NCBI GenBank assembly: GCA_002402575.1
Contig: DHGD01000102.1
Coordinates: 1 to 7,263, forward strand
Length of the DNA: 7,263 nucleotides
From: Syntrophomonas sp. UBA4807
GTDB lineage: Bacteria; Bacillota; Syntrophomonadia; Syntrophomonadales; Syntrophomonadaceae
Direction: 5' to 3'
Below, piece by piece: positions 1 to 6,963 of this stretch. A program made the position numbers and the translations under genes. Within the stretch, counting starts at the first letter, position 1. Each line of letters opens with the position of its first letter. The notes beneath the pieces are model-generated. The model did no database searches, was not told the DNA's origin, and saw only the letters and a list, made by a program, of their open reading frames with translations.

Positions 1-2083
1 GAAGCGGCTCATCAGGTATTTGCTCAAAATATACCCGGATGTATTCCGGTTTGCTCAGGGCATCGATCACATAGATTTCGTCCCGGCTGTCTTCCACCGG
101 CTGTCCGCTTACTTCAGCCAAATCGCGATACCAGGCGCTTACCCGGTAGTCTTCAGCAGGCTGTGCGGTGAAAATCAAACTGCAGCCGCCGGGCTGCTCG
201 GCGCCGGAAGTAATCGGGTTTTCATCGGCAGCGGCGCTCAGGGTTCCGTTCTCTCCGGCGGTAAACGTGACCGAATAGGATTGCGGCGTAAAATCCGCCG
301 TAATTTCCGTATCCTGTTCCATGGTGAAACTGTAAAAATCGCCTTGCTCCTCGCTGAGCAGCATTCCGTCCCTGTACCAGGCGGTTAATAAATGGCCGGC
401 CGGTGGTGAGGCGGTCACGGTAACGCTGCTGTCTCCCTGCACCTGATCGCCCTGCAGGTCGAAACCGTTCACGCTGGCGGACAGGTTTTCTCCCAGGGTT
501 AAAGTATAGTATTCCCGTTCAAATTCCACTTCCACATAACCGCCGTTATTGACGGTCAAGGTGTAACTGCCGGCGCCATCTTCAACCTTTTCTCCGTTGT
601 AACGCCATTCCTTTACCTGCCAGCCCGTATCCGGCTCAGCGGTAAAATACGCTTCGAGGCCATCCTCTAAAATCTCGCCGCTGGCTATAGCCCCATCCGC
701 CGATTCCGCACTGATAGTACCGCTGCCTATAGCGGCAAAGGTCAGCGGATTTGTCCCCGCCGCAAATTTCACCGTAATTTCATAATCCTCCTGAATAGAA
801 TCGATAGTGTATATAGGCTCGGTGCTGTCTGCAGTGCTGCCGTCCACCGTCCATTCCGCTATGGTATAGCCGCTGTCGGGCACCGCGGTCAGCACCACCT
901 GGCTGCCCGGCCTGATTTCATCTCCGCTGCTGTAATCGCTGCTGGACCCGGCATAAGTGACCCGGGCGCTTAGACTTCCGGACTCGAAGCCTTCCTCATC
1001 AGGCGCCACCTCATAATTTACACGATAGGTATTGGCAGACTCAAATTCTACTGTAACAGTTACACTGGTTTTCAGTTCTTCCAGGGTATAGGTTTCGGTT
1101 TGCAGAGGCTGTCCTTCTGCATCCAAAATAACACTGGACCCCAGTTTCCACTGCTTGACCTGCCAGCCCGCGGGCGGATAAGCGGTAAAGGCCACATCCG
1201 CGTAGCCTATTACCTGGTCGCCGCTCACAATAGCAACTCCGTCGACCTGGGCGGTGAGGGCCTCCGCTCCGTGTCCCATGGCCCCAAAAGTCACGGTATA
1301 GGTGATGGCGTCGATAAAGACTGCCTTTACCTGCAAGGCCTGCTGGATATTCTGCGCCGTATAAACCGGGTCGCCGCCCTGTACCACCTGCCCGTTGACC
1401 ACCCACTCTTTAACCATGGAATTGGCGTTATGCGGGGTGGCGGTAAAAACCACCTTGCTGCCTTTGGTCACCAGGCCATTGTTAGCTACCTCCGCTCCCT
1501 GCTCGGTCTGGGCGGAGACCTGGCCTTGGCCCTCGGCAGTGTAGCTTATCGCAACGTATTCCGCCGGGGCAAAAGATACCTGCACGTCGGTGTCCTGGGT
1601 AACGGTTTGGTTGTAGCTGTTTTGGCTATAATCGCTCAGCGGGGAATTATTGACTATCCACTGGCTGACCATATAGCCTTCATCAGGCGTCGCCTGGAAG
1701 CTGACCACGGTCTGGGCGGGCAGGGTGGCGCCGGAACCCACGTCCAGGCTGCCGATCTTCGCGGTCAGGGCGCCGTTGGCGCCGGCGCTGTAAGTAAGCT
1801 GGCATTGGTGAGGTTCAAAATAAACTTCAACCAATACGTCCTGATTTAAACTGCTGGTGGTGATATAGGCGGATGTATCGTAACTTCCGTCACCTTTCTT
1901 GACTTCATTGCCGTTGATTATCCATTTTTCCACTCTATAGCCGGAAGCCGGTATAGCTGAGAAGCGGACCGCGGACCCGGCGGCAATGTCGTAACCGGCG
2001 GCATAGTTCTGCTCCAGCACCTTCCAGTTGTTGATCAGCGCGGTTACGGTGCCATTGGATACTCCGCGGAATTTTATATTGTA
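1..2083 (-). repeat. Eight tandem InlB B-repeat-like protein units
   Basis: The encoded residues 1331-2024 divide into eight units of about 79-93 residues, starting near residues 1331, 1423, 1505, 1590, 1681, 1774, 1853 and 1932. Each unit shows the same skeleton: an opening strand such as YSVTFTAGENGTLSA, a middle F/V-x-A-x-P strand, a Trp strand (VEKWIINGNEV, VSQWIVNN, VKEWVVNG, VKQWKLGS, IAEWTVDG, VKEWRYNGE, LTAWYRDG, VSAWYRD in order) and a closing V-x-V-x-F strand. This matches the divergent InlB B-repeat family, common in Firmicutes surface proteins as a beta-rich stalk. The units are diverged at DNA level, so this is an old array rather than a recent expansion. The eighth unit reaches the window edge and more may follow. 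Confidence 0.88.
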
Positions 2084-5000
2084 TGCGGGGCCGTCTATGA
2101 TGACAATGCCTTGTTCAATTTCTGAAATTTCATAATTACTCGTTAATTGGGTGATGCTGTCGATAAAAATACCGTAAATGCCCGGCGGCGAATCTGCGGT
2201 GGCGATGCAGCGGTACTGAACATTGAAAGCGGTGTCCAGACTGTCCCCCATTTTTAATTCGCCTGCAGTTAACTGCATGGTAAACGGCGCCGGTGTATTG
2301 CCCTGGGAAAGATATTGGTCAACTGCTTTTAAGGCAATCTGGGCTTTTTCTACGACAATGTTTTTGCTGGCTTTTAGAGTCTTGCCTCCCAGCGTAGCCG
2401 AAGCCTTCAATTCATAAATACCCGCTTGGTCAGCGCTCAACTGCCATTGGGGGTTGCTTCCGCCTGACTTCTCAATGCTCAAACCGTCCGGATTCGAGGA
2501 AACGAAATTCACTTCATCAGCGATTAATGTTCGCAATGTTCCGTTCTGCCACACGGTAGCCCCCAGGTCGATTACATCCCCGTAAGTCAGGATATTGTTT
2601 TCGATTCCGGTGATTCTCAGACCTGAAACTGCGGGTGAACCGCCATCCGAACAAATGAAGCTGCTAGTGGCCGATGCACTCTGATGGTAGTTGTTATCTC
2701 CCAGGTAAACTGCGGCGATATCGTAACTGCCATAACCAGGCGGAGCCCATACGATTTGCGCCCCGTTTCCATTAACCACTGCCATTTCCTGCATGCTCAA
2801 TACCGGATTGGGATACTCCGGCGGTTGCGGGACTCCTTCAACTAATGGAATGACAGGATCCGAGTAAAAAGTAAACAGAAAATTGATTTTACCGGTAGGT
2901 GTTATTTGGGGATCGGCATCGGTCAGTTCCGCCGTGATGGTTACCGGTTTATTCCTATCCCCGTATCCGGCCGACGGGTTAAAGTCTAATACTACATCCA
3001 GATTATTTTTATTAACCGTAAGCGTAACCGGATTTGAATATATGGTAATGGGCGTATCCAGAACATACTGGGAAACGGCGCAGCGATACCGTCCGGCATC
3101 TTCTTTCCCGACTCCGTTGATAGCTAACAGGCTGTCTTCTTCCTCCCCCAGTACCTGCCATCTTCCATCCATATAGCGCTGCCATTGATAAAAAATACGG
3201 TCAGACAGCGCAGCGCCAGGAGCTGGCTGAGCTGTCACCTGAAATAACGCTGTGCTGCCGGCGGCCACCTCAACTGAGACCGGCTGTTGCGTGATAACGG
3301 GCGCAGCGCCGGCAGGAGCTGTCCGAGCGGTGCACTCCGGCCCCAGTACGCTATTAGTCACTAACCCGCCGTAAGGCGCACCAATAGACTGAATCTTGTA
3401 ACGATAGGAGGTGTAAGGCTGCAGACCAACATCGGTAAAGCTGGTGGTCCCCACCGGGATGACATCGCCAATCTTTTTATATCCGGCCAAATCTCCTTCA
3501 AAATCATAATATCGGAACAACTGATAACCGGTTACGTTAGGATCGACATTGTCCCAGGTTAAAGTCACGCTGTTTTCGGTGGCGTTGGTCATCTCCATAT
3601 TTTTAGGCAGTAAGGGCGGACGGCGCACCTGATCCACCGCATAAGTAACCACCGGGAAGCTTTGTATATCACTTACATAGGGATAAGCAACCAGCTTCCA
3701 AGCAAAATTGTAGCCGCTGCTCTCAGCCTCCAGCGGCATATTCATCAGGGTGCCGGTATAACCTACATTTTTTATCGTGGTAGTTGCCCAGCCTCCCCCG
3801 CCGCCGATGCTGAAGGTTATGCCGGCCGTTGCCCCCACTGCTCCGGCGCCGACTCGATGGGAGATCTCGGCGGAAAAAGTGTGCGCGTCAGTATCAGTCT
3901 CTGTTATTTCAATGCTTTGAGCCGTATAAGCGTCGCCATAACCCACTGTGGAAAACTGCCCCAGTTGTACAGGGTCTTTGACCTTATACATTTCGGTACT
4001 GCTTTTGTGGTAAGTCTCCGGCCGGCCCAGAGTATGCTTGAACAGTTCGCCGCCAATGCGGGGCAGATTTGTTTCCCGGCTGGCAATTTCATCGTATTTG
4101 TCGACAGGAATTACCACATAGGCAGCCGGGTAGGGGAAACATTGATTCATGGTCGTCCAGTAGCCCCCTTTGCCGCCGGCCCCGGGGCACCATACTTCAT
4201 ATTTAAAGACATCCATAGGGATGGTGTATAAAGCCACGCTGTCCTGGCCGCCAAAAGTGCCGTAGGATATAGCCGTGGCAACCTCGGTTTCATGAGAAAC
4301 ATCCCAGGCATAGCTTGCTGAGAACTCTGTTTCATATTCAGCCTGGGCAATTTTAAATCCAAAAATAGAGACCTCTGATTCCAGGCTGGCATAGGCGCCG
4401 GCTGTAACGGTAACATTACCGTGGGTTTCCGAACCGCTGCCTTCCCCGGAGCTGATTTCCGTACTGCTGTCACCGATGTAGCCGTCGCCGCCGTTCAGAT
4501 GTTCCAGGTCTTCAAAATACGGCGGAGAGGCCAATACCGCCAGTATGGTAGGAGAGGAGTATTGCAGATCATAGCCCTTATATTTGACGATTACCGTATC
4601 TTCATCGGTATTGGGGGCAGCCAGGGCAGCGCAAGTAGTACCCGAACCAAGAGGCGTAACAGACTTGCCATAGGCATTCACTGCTACCAACTCCAGACCA
4701 GCTGTTTGCCATTCACTGCTGAGAGATGAAACCCTGGTTTGTTTTTCTCTGATTATCCTTAACTCTTCGTATCCCCATGCGTTGCCGTCAAAATTGCCGG
4801 CGATAACATCATAGTCATAATAACGCACTGTTTCAGGATCAGATTCGGTTGCTTTATCAAGGTATCCAATCCCTCCTTCAATGGACATCCCATTTATGTA
4901 GATCGACTCAGTGGTTGCGCCAAATTCGGCACAAGTTATGGAGATAGTATCATTTTTATAAAATGGACTGAATTCCTGGCTAAAATATCTACCGTTTTCC

Positions 5001-6073
5001 AGGGCAACAAATTTCCAGGCGGCGGTTGTTTCATCAGCAAGATATAACAAGCTCTGATATTTTATTCGAATACCAGTGTTGGGCGCCCTGTTAGAGTATC
5101 CTGCAATCACCAGCCCGATTGGATGATCGTGCCAGCCGGAAACTTTGCCGATGGCTACGGCTGCGTCATAAATCTCAGGTTCATAGTAGTTTTTACCGTC
5201 GCCCCAGATGTGAGGTTTACTAAAAGAGAAATCCTGGCTTTTGAAGATATAGATTTTACTATATGAAACACCACTTTCACTTACAACTAAATCAGGCAGG
5301 TTGTCCCCGGTGATATCCCCCGCCGCCATATAGGCAAATGCATCCAGAGAAAGGGTTTGTTCAGGATCTGCCTGTAATTGGCCGTCCACAATCTGGTATA
5401 AGGCTAGGTGGGGATTGCCGGTTTCGGGAATATAGACCACTATTTCGCTGAATCCGTCATTATCGAAATCTCCGGCTACCATATTCAGCAATATATGCTG
5501 TGTCTTATAATCAGTGATTAATGGCCCGGTGCCTGTTCTGTTGGAGAATACCAGTATTTCATTGGTAGCCGCACTTTTAAGGTTAATGGCCGGGTCAATA
5601 ATGTTGTTGTTGGAATCCCGTTCCACTTCCCCGCCGGCATTGACAATGGTCAGCCAGAGTTCGCCGTTGTTGGCTTCCCGGTAATACAGCTCGGCTACCG
5701 CATGGGGCTTGCCTTCGTCGTTTAAATCTACCGGCGCCGCTTTAACATATTTATTATTGTTGACCGGCAGATCTCCTGACTTAATCGGTTCGGTCAGATA
5801 GTTTACTCCGCCCAACTCATTGTCTCCCGTAAGGGACCTCTCCATGTTGGGGCCGATTTCAACCATAAACTCTTCGGCAACCGGATTAATGGTGACATTC
5901 TTACTGTTGTAGGGCTGCTCGTCCTTGCGCTGGTCATAGTTTTCCAGGTCCTGACTGCTGGTGGAAAACCCCAAATCGGTCAGCATGTCCGCGTAGACCG
6001 TCTGCGCCGGTATCAGCGGCACCGCAAGCAACGCCAGCAAAATCGCGCATACAATAAAAGCCGTCTTTTTCAT
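1..6073 (-). CDS. Giant secreted modular surface protein: FG-GAP propeller, unknown beta domain, FN3, Ig-like and InlB-type repeats (C-terminus outside window)
   Basis: One uninterrupted minus-strand frame gives 2024 codons from ATG 6073 and is still open at base 1. The N-terminus (MKKTAFIVCAILLALLAV) is a Sec signal peptide, with likely cleavage after VYA at residue 28. Residues about 105-515 carry FG-GAP/VCBS-type blades, with Asp-rich loops at 116, 201-207 (GDFDNDG), 252-262 (GDITGDNLPDL) and about 427-432 (AGNFDG). Residues about 515-815 are beta-rich, with Ser/Thr/Gly alternation at 545-620 and 718-775; I do not recognise this domain. Next come FN3 (about 817-918), an Ig-like domain (925-1022, DAGRYRC with Cys998, first Ig Cys absent), a Big_3-like domain (1025-1142), another Ig-like stretch, an MBG-type module (about 1243-1328), and eight InlB-type repeats from 1331. 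The role is inferred to be exported adhesion or carbohydrate/protein binding. No catalytic motif is visible, and no anchor is seen because the end is missing. It lies downstream of the DUF2442 gene, probably in the same operon. Exported modular nature is near certain; ligand and function are unknown. Confidence 0.93.
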   Translation of the reverse strand, partial: MKKTAFIVCAILLALLAVPLIPAQTVYADMLTDLGFSTSSQDLENYDQRKDEQPYNSKNVTINPVAEEFMVEIGPNMERSLTGDNELGGVNYLTEPIKSGDLPVNNNKYVKAAPVDLNDEGKPHAVAELYYREANNGELWLTIVNAGGEVERDSNNNIIDPAINLKSAATNEILVFSNRTGTGPLITDYKTQHILLNMVAGDFDNDGFSEIVVYIPETGNPHLALYQIVDGQLQADPEQTLSLDAFAYMAAGDITGDNLPDLVVSESGVSYSKIYIFKSQDFSFSKPHIWGDGKNYYEPEIYDAAVAIGKVSGWHDHPIGLVIAGYSNRAPNTGIRIKYQSLLYLADETTAAWKFVALENGRYFSQEFSPFYKNDTISITCAEFGATTESIYINGMSIEGGIGYLDKATESDPETVRYYDYDVIAGNFDGNAWGYEELRIIREKQTRVSSLSSEWQTAGLELVAVNAYGKSVTPLGSGTTCAALAAPNTDEDTVIVKYKGYDLQYSSPTILAVLASPPYFEDLEHLNGGDGYIGDSSTEISSGEGSGSETHGNVTVTAGAYASLESEVSIFGFKIAQAEYETEFSASYAWDVSHETEVATAISYGTFGGQDSVALYTIPMDVFKYEVWCPGAGGKGGYWTTMNQCFPYPAAYVVIPVDKYDEIASRETNLPRIGGELFKHTLGRPETYHKSSTEMYKVKDPVQLGQFSTVGYGDAYTAQSIEITETDTDAHTFSAEISHRVGAGAVGATAGITFSIGGGGGWATTTIKNVGYTGTLMNMPLEAESSGYNFAWKLVAYPYVSDIQSFPVVTYAVDQVRRPPLLPKNMEMTNATENSVTLTWDNVDPNVTGYQLFRYYDFEGDLAGYKKIGDVIPVGTTSFTDVGLQPYTSYRYKIQSIGAPYGGLVTNSVLGPECTARTAPAGAAPVITQQPVSVEVAAGSTALFQVTAQPAPGAALSDRIFYQWQRYMDGRWQVLGEEEDSLLAINGVGKEDAGRYRCAVSQYVLDTPITIYSNPVTLTVNKNNLDVVLDFNPSAGYGDRNKPVTITAELTDADPQITPTGKINFLFTFYSDPVIPLVEGVPQPPEYPNPVLSMQEMAVVNGNGAQIVWAPPGYGSYDIAAVYLGDNNYHQSASATSSFICSDGGSPAVSGLRITGIENNILTYGDVIDLGATVWQNGTLRTLIADEVNFVSSNPDGLSIEKSGGSNPQWQLSADQAGIYELKASATLGGKTLKASKNIVVEKAQIALKAVDQYLSQGNTPAPFTMQLTAGELKMGDSLDTAFNVQYRCIATADSPPGIYGIFIDSITQLTSNYEISEIEQGIVIIDGPAYNIKFRGVSNGTVTALINNWKVLEQNYAAGYDIAAGSAVRFSAIPASGYRVEKWIINGNEVKKGDGSYDTSAYITTSSLNQDVLVEVYFEPHQCQLTYSAGANGALTAKIGSLDVGSGATLPAQTVVSFQATPDEGYMVSQWIVNNSPLSDYSQNSYNQTVTQDTDVQVSFAPAEYVAISYTAEGQGQVSAQTEQGAEVANNGLVTKGSKVVFTATPHNANSMVKEWVVNGQVVQGGDPVYTAQNIQQALQVKAVFIDAITYTVTFGAMGHGAEALTAQVDGVAIVSGDQVIGYADVAFTAYPPAGWQVKQWKLGSSVILDAEGQPLQTETYTLEELKTSVTVTVEFESANTYRVNYEVAPDEEGFESGSLSARVTYAGSSSDYSSGDEIRPGSQVVLTAVPDSGYTIAEWTVDGSTADSTEPIYTIDSIQEDYEITVKFAAGTNPLTFAAIGSGTISAESADGAIASGEILEDGLEAYFTAEPDTGWQVKEWRYNGEKVEDGAGSYTLTVNNGGYVEVEFEREYYTLTLGENLSASVNGFDLQGDQVQGDSSVTVTASPPAGHLLTAWYRDGMLLSEEQGDFYSFTMEQDTEITADFTPQSYSVTFTAGENGTLSAAADENPITSGAEQPGGCSLIFTAQPAEDYRVSAWYRDLAEVSGQPVEDSRDEIYVIDALSKPEYIRVYFEQIPDEPL
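4529..5761 (-). other. FG-GAP/VCBS-like beta-propeller region of the giant protein
   Basis: Within residues about 105-515 a blade pattern recurs: a hydrophobic strand, a short Asp/Asn/Gly calcium-type loop, then a strand of the type EIVVY or DLVVS. The clearest copies are MVAGDFDNDGFSEIVVY (from about residue 198) and MAAGDITGDNLPDLVVS (from about 249). Weaker copies are near residues 112 (PVDLNDEGKPHAVAELYY), 305 (AVAIGKVSG), 425 (VIAGNFDG) and 490 (PNTDEDTVIVKY). Five to six blades are visible, close to the six or seven needed for a closed propeller. Such propellers usually bind calcium and serve in ligand binding or adhesion; the ligand here is unknown. Confidence 0.75.
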
Positions 6074-6078
6074 TCTCT

Positions 6079-6085
6079 CCCCGCC
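6079..6085 (-). promoter_or_regulatory. Ribosome binding site of the giant gene
   Basis: Upstream of ATG 6073 the minus strand reads AAGAAGGCGGGGAGAGA. The GGGGAG element lies only a few bases from the start and supports this ATG, which is also the one that gives a proper signal peptide. The same GGCGGGG heptamer occurs 17 bases further upstream inside a hairpin, which raises the possibility of competing structures. Confidence 0.6.
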
Positions 6086-6089
6086 TTCT

Positions 6090-6116
6090 TTAATGCCCCG
6101 CCAACCGGGGTGTCAT
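6090..6116 (-). CDS. Possible 8-residue leader peptide (MTPRLAGH)
   Basis: Between the DUF2442 gene and the giant gene an ATG (6116) is preceded by a purine-rich GGAGGAGAAGGAG stretch, with AAGGAG eight bases before the ATG. That is a better ribosome binding site than the giant gene's own. The reading frame ends in TAA after eight codons, 16 bases before the giant gene's start, and is not in frame with it. Codons 3-7 coincide with a CCCCG-GTTGG-CGGGG hairpin. It could be a leader that couples translation to the giant gene, or a chance ATG behind a purine-rich spacer. There is no sign of the codon bias of amino-acid attenuators. Confidence 0.3.
   Translation of the reverse strand: MTPRLAGH
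6096..6110 (-). promoter_or_regulatory. Short GC-rich hairpin upstream of the giant gene
   Basis: In the minus-strand transcript CCCCG, loop GUUGG, CGGGG forms a 5-bp stem. The left arm could instead pair with a second CGGGG at 6079-6083, which overlaps the Shine-Dalgarno of the giant gene. No T-run follows, so it is not a terminator. A role in translational control is inferred only. Confidence 0.35.
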
Positions 6117-6142
6117 TTTGCCGTCTCCTTCTCCTCCCGCCG

Positions 6143-6379
6143 TTAGCCCAGCAGAATAACCTCCATCAGTTCATTGACGGTCAGCCGCAGCCGGCCGCCG
6201 CCCCAGATGACATAATCGCCGTCGGTCCGGGCGGTCCGGAAAAACGCTTCATCAGCAAGCTCCGCGTATTTAGCGGTACGGAGCTTGCCAGTCAGATCTA
6301 CCGTGGCCGTGCTGCCTCCTTCCATGACCATAAACAGCCGGTAGTCTTTCATGGGCAGCACAGCTTTGATATAACTCAT
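6143..6379 (-). CDS. DUF2442 domain-containing protein
   Basis: This gene encodes 78 residues beginning MSYIKAVLPMKDYRLFMVM and ending LMEVILLG. The layout is that of the small DUF2442 family: an N-terminal I-K-A-V...DYRL strand pair, a GG...VDLTGKL turn, an FFRTARTDGDYVIW segment (about residues 45-60), then GGGRLRL and a short C-terminal helix with the NELME motif. Family members are usually 75-100 residues and cytoplasmic, of unknown function, often beside DUF4160 proteins in toxin-antitoxin-like pairs. No DUF4160 partner is visible here. ATG 6379 was chosen because AAGGAGG lies seven bases upstream; the frame stays open further up but has no ribosome binding site there. The next gene downstream is the giant surface protein, 69 bases away on the same strand, so co-transcription is likely. 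Family assignment is by recognition of pattern, not by search. Confidence 0.85.
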   Translation of the reverse strand: MSYIKAVLPMKDYRLFMVMEGGSTATVDLTGKLRTAKYAELADEAFFRTARTDGDYVIWGGGRLRLTVNELMEVILLG

Positions 6380-6386
6380 GAGCAGG

Positions 6387-6393
6387 CCTCCTT
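6387..6393 (-). promoter_or_regulatory. Shine-Dalgarno site AAGGAGG of the DUF2442 gene
   Basis: AAGGAGG with a 7-base spacer (CCTGCTC) to ATG 6379 is close to ideal. It fixes the start of the DUF2442 gene over the longer open frame that continues to about 6475. Confidence 0.85.
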
Positions 6394-6411
6394 TTCCGGC
6401 AAATATAGAAA

Positions 6412-6449
6412 AAAATCCCATATTGTAAAATATTATAGAACGGGATTTT
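6412..6449 (-). promoter_or_regulatory. Candidate promoter -10 box inside an inverted repeat (possible operator)
   Basis: A perfect TATAAT (minus strand, plus coordinates 6432-6437) lies about 53 bases upstream of ATG 6379. It is enclosed by an 8-bp inverted repeat, AAAATCCC at 6412-6419 and GGGATTTT at 6442-6449, with a smaller inner dyad ATATT-GTAA-AATAT. The best -35 match at a 16-base spacing (TGTGCA) is weak. A weak promoter whose -10 is flanked by a dyad suggests an activator- or repressor-controlled start for the DUF2442/giant-gene operon. The binding protein is unknown. Confidence 0.45.
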
Positions 6450-6483
6450 GGCTTGCACATCGTCCGAATAGACAATATTGACG

Positions 6484-6500
6484 ATAATTTTTTAAATTAT
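6484..6500. repeat. AT-only dyad ATAATTT-TTT-AAATTAT
   Basis: A perfect 7-bp inverted repeat with a 3-base centre sits about 50 bases upstream of the candidate -10 box. AT-rich dyads at this distance can act as UP elements or protein sites, but the composition makes chance occurrence easy. No T-run linked to a GC stem is present, so it is not a standard terminator. Confidence 0.35.
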
Positions 6501-6511
6501 TTGCTCATCCC

Positions 6512-6540
6512 GGCAGGCTTTTAGCAGGGCGCCGCCTGCC
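6512..6540 (-). repeat. GC-rich inverted repeat GGCAGGC/GCCTGCC
   Basis: Arms at 6512-6518 and 6534-6540 are perfectly complementary over 7 bp, with a 15-base loop. The repeat overlaps the end of a short ORF (stop at 6521-6523). In the minus direction it is followed by GGGATGAGC and only later by an AT-rich stretch, so it is an imperfect terminator candidate at best. Confidence 0.4.
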
Positions 6541-6850
6541 AGAAACTCGCTAAATATGAATTATGCTTGATATCCCCGCCAAAGGGGATCTCGTCAATCC
6601 CGGGCAACGCAAAGACCACCGCAATTAGCGCAAATAAAACCGCAGCGGGGGCCCGGCCCAGAATAACGCCGAACAGCGGGGGGAAGCGGAACATCCGGCT
6701 CAAACGCCGCAACAGCTAACCACCGGGTTCAAGAATAACCGGCAGTGTTGGTCCGCCTGATGGCTGGTACGGCAACGTTATAGCGGTGAAGGCAAGCAGA
6801 TAGGCTGAGGCGATGTTTGCGGTGCTGCTGAAGGTATTGGCAGGCACCAT
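6521..6850 (-). pseudogene. Possible decayed small membrane-protein gene: two short ORFs in one frame split by TAG
   Basis: From ATG 6850 a 44-codon frame (starting MVPANTFSSTANIASAYLL) stops at TAG 6716-6718. The same frame then reopens to TAA 6521-6523, including a hydrophobic stretch (AAVLFALIAVVFALPG) that could span a membrane. Neither part has a convincing ribosome binding site: GAGACGGAC precedes 6850, and nothing is seen before TTG 6712 or ATG 6694. The upstream LuxR gene ends in a terminator, which would cut off read-through. I do not recognise the protein. It may be a gene broken by a nonsense change, or non-coding DNA with chance ORFs. Confidence is low. Confidence 0.22.
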
Positions 6851-6884
6851 GTCCGTCTCATATAAGTGCCGCGACTATGCAGTT

Positions 6885-6919
6885 AATAAAAATTGAAGCT
6901 GCGGCAACTACGGCTTCAA
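6885..6919 (-). terminator. Rho-independent terminator of the LuxR-family gene
   Basis: In the minus direction TTGAAGC (6913-6919) pairs perfectly with GCTTCAA (6893-6899) across a 13-base loop, and is directly followed by TTTTTATT (6885-6892). It starts 44 bases after the TGA of the LuxR-family gene. The T-run exists only on the minus side, so it acts in that direction. Confidence 0.75.
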
Positions 6920-6963
6920 GGCAAATAGGTCATGATTTCGTAATTCATGTTGTTATTACCCGC

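Noticed and set aside
1100..1849. 249-codon plus-strand ORF
   Set aside because: It lies fully antisense to the InlB-type repeats of the giant gene, has no recognisable domain, and the minus frame shows clear repeated domain structure.
3662..4231. 189-codon plus-strand ORF
   Set aside because: Antisense to the unassigned beta domain of the giant protein, with no family motif. It is a shadow of the coding bias on the other strand, like the smaller plus-strand ORFs at 20-388, 2223-2417, 2883-3176 and 4421-4729.
6045..6073. Lipoprotein signal at Cys9 of the giant protein
   Set aside because: The Cys lies inside the hydrophobic core, too early and without a lipobox (FIVCA). An A-x-A-type cleavage after VYA at residue 28 fits better.
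6380..6475. N-terminal extension of the DUF2442 protein to an upstream start
   Set aside because: The extension (MSIRTMCKPKSRSIIFYNMG...) has no ribosome binding site, overlaps the TATAAT box, and is replaced by a start with an ideal AAGGAGG at seven bases.
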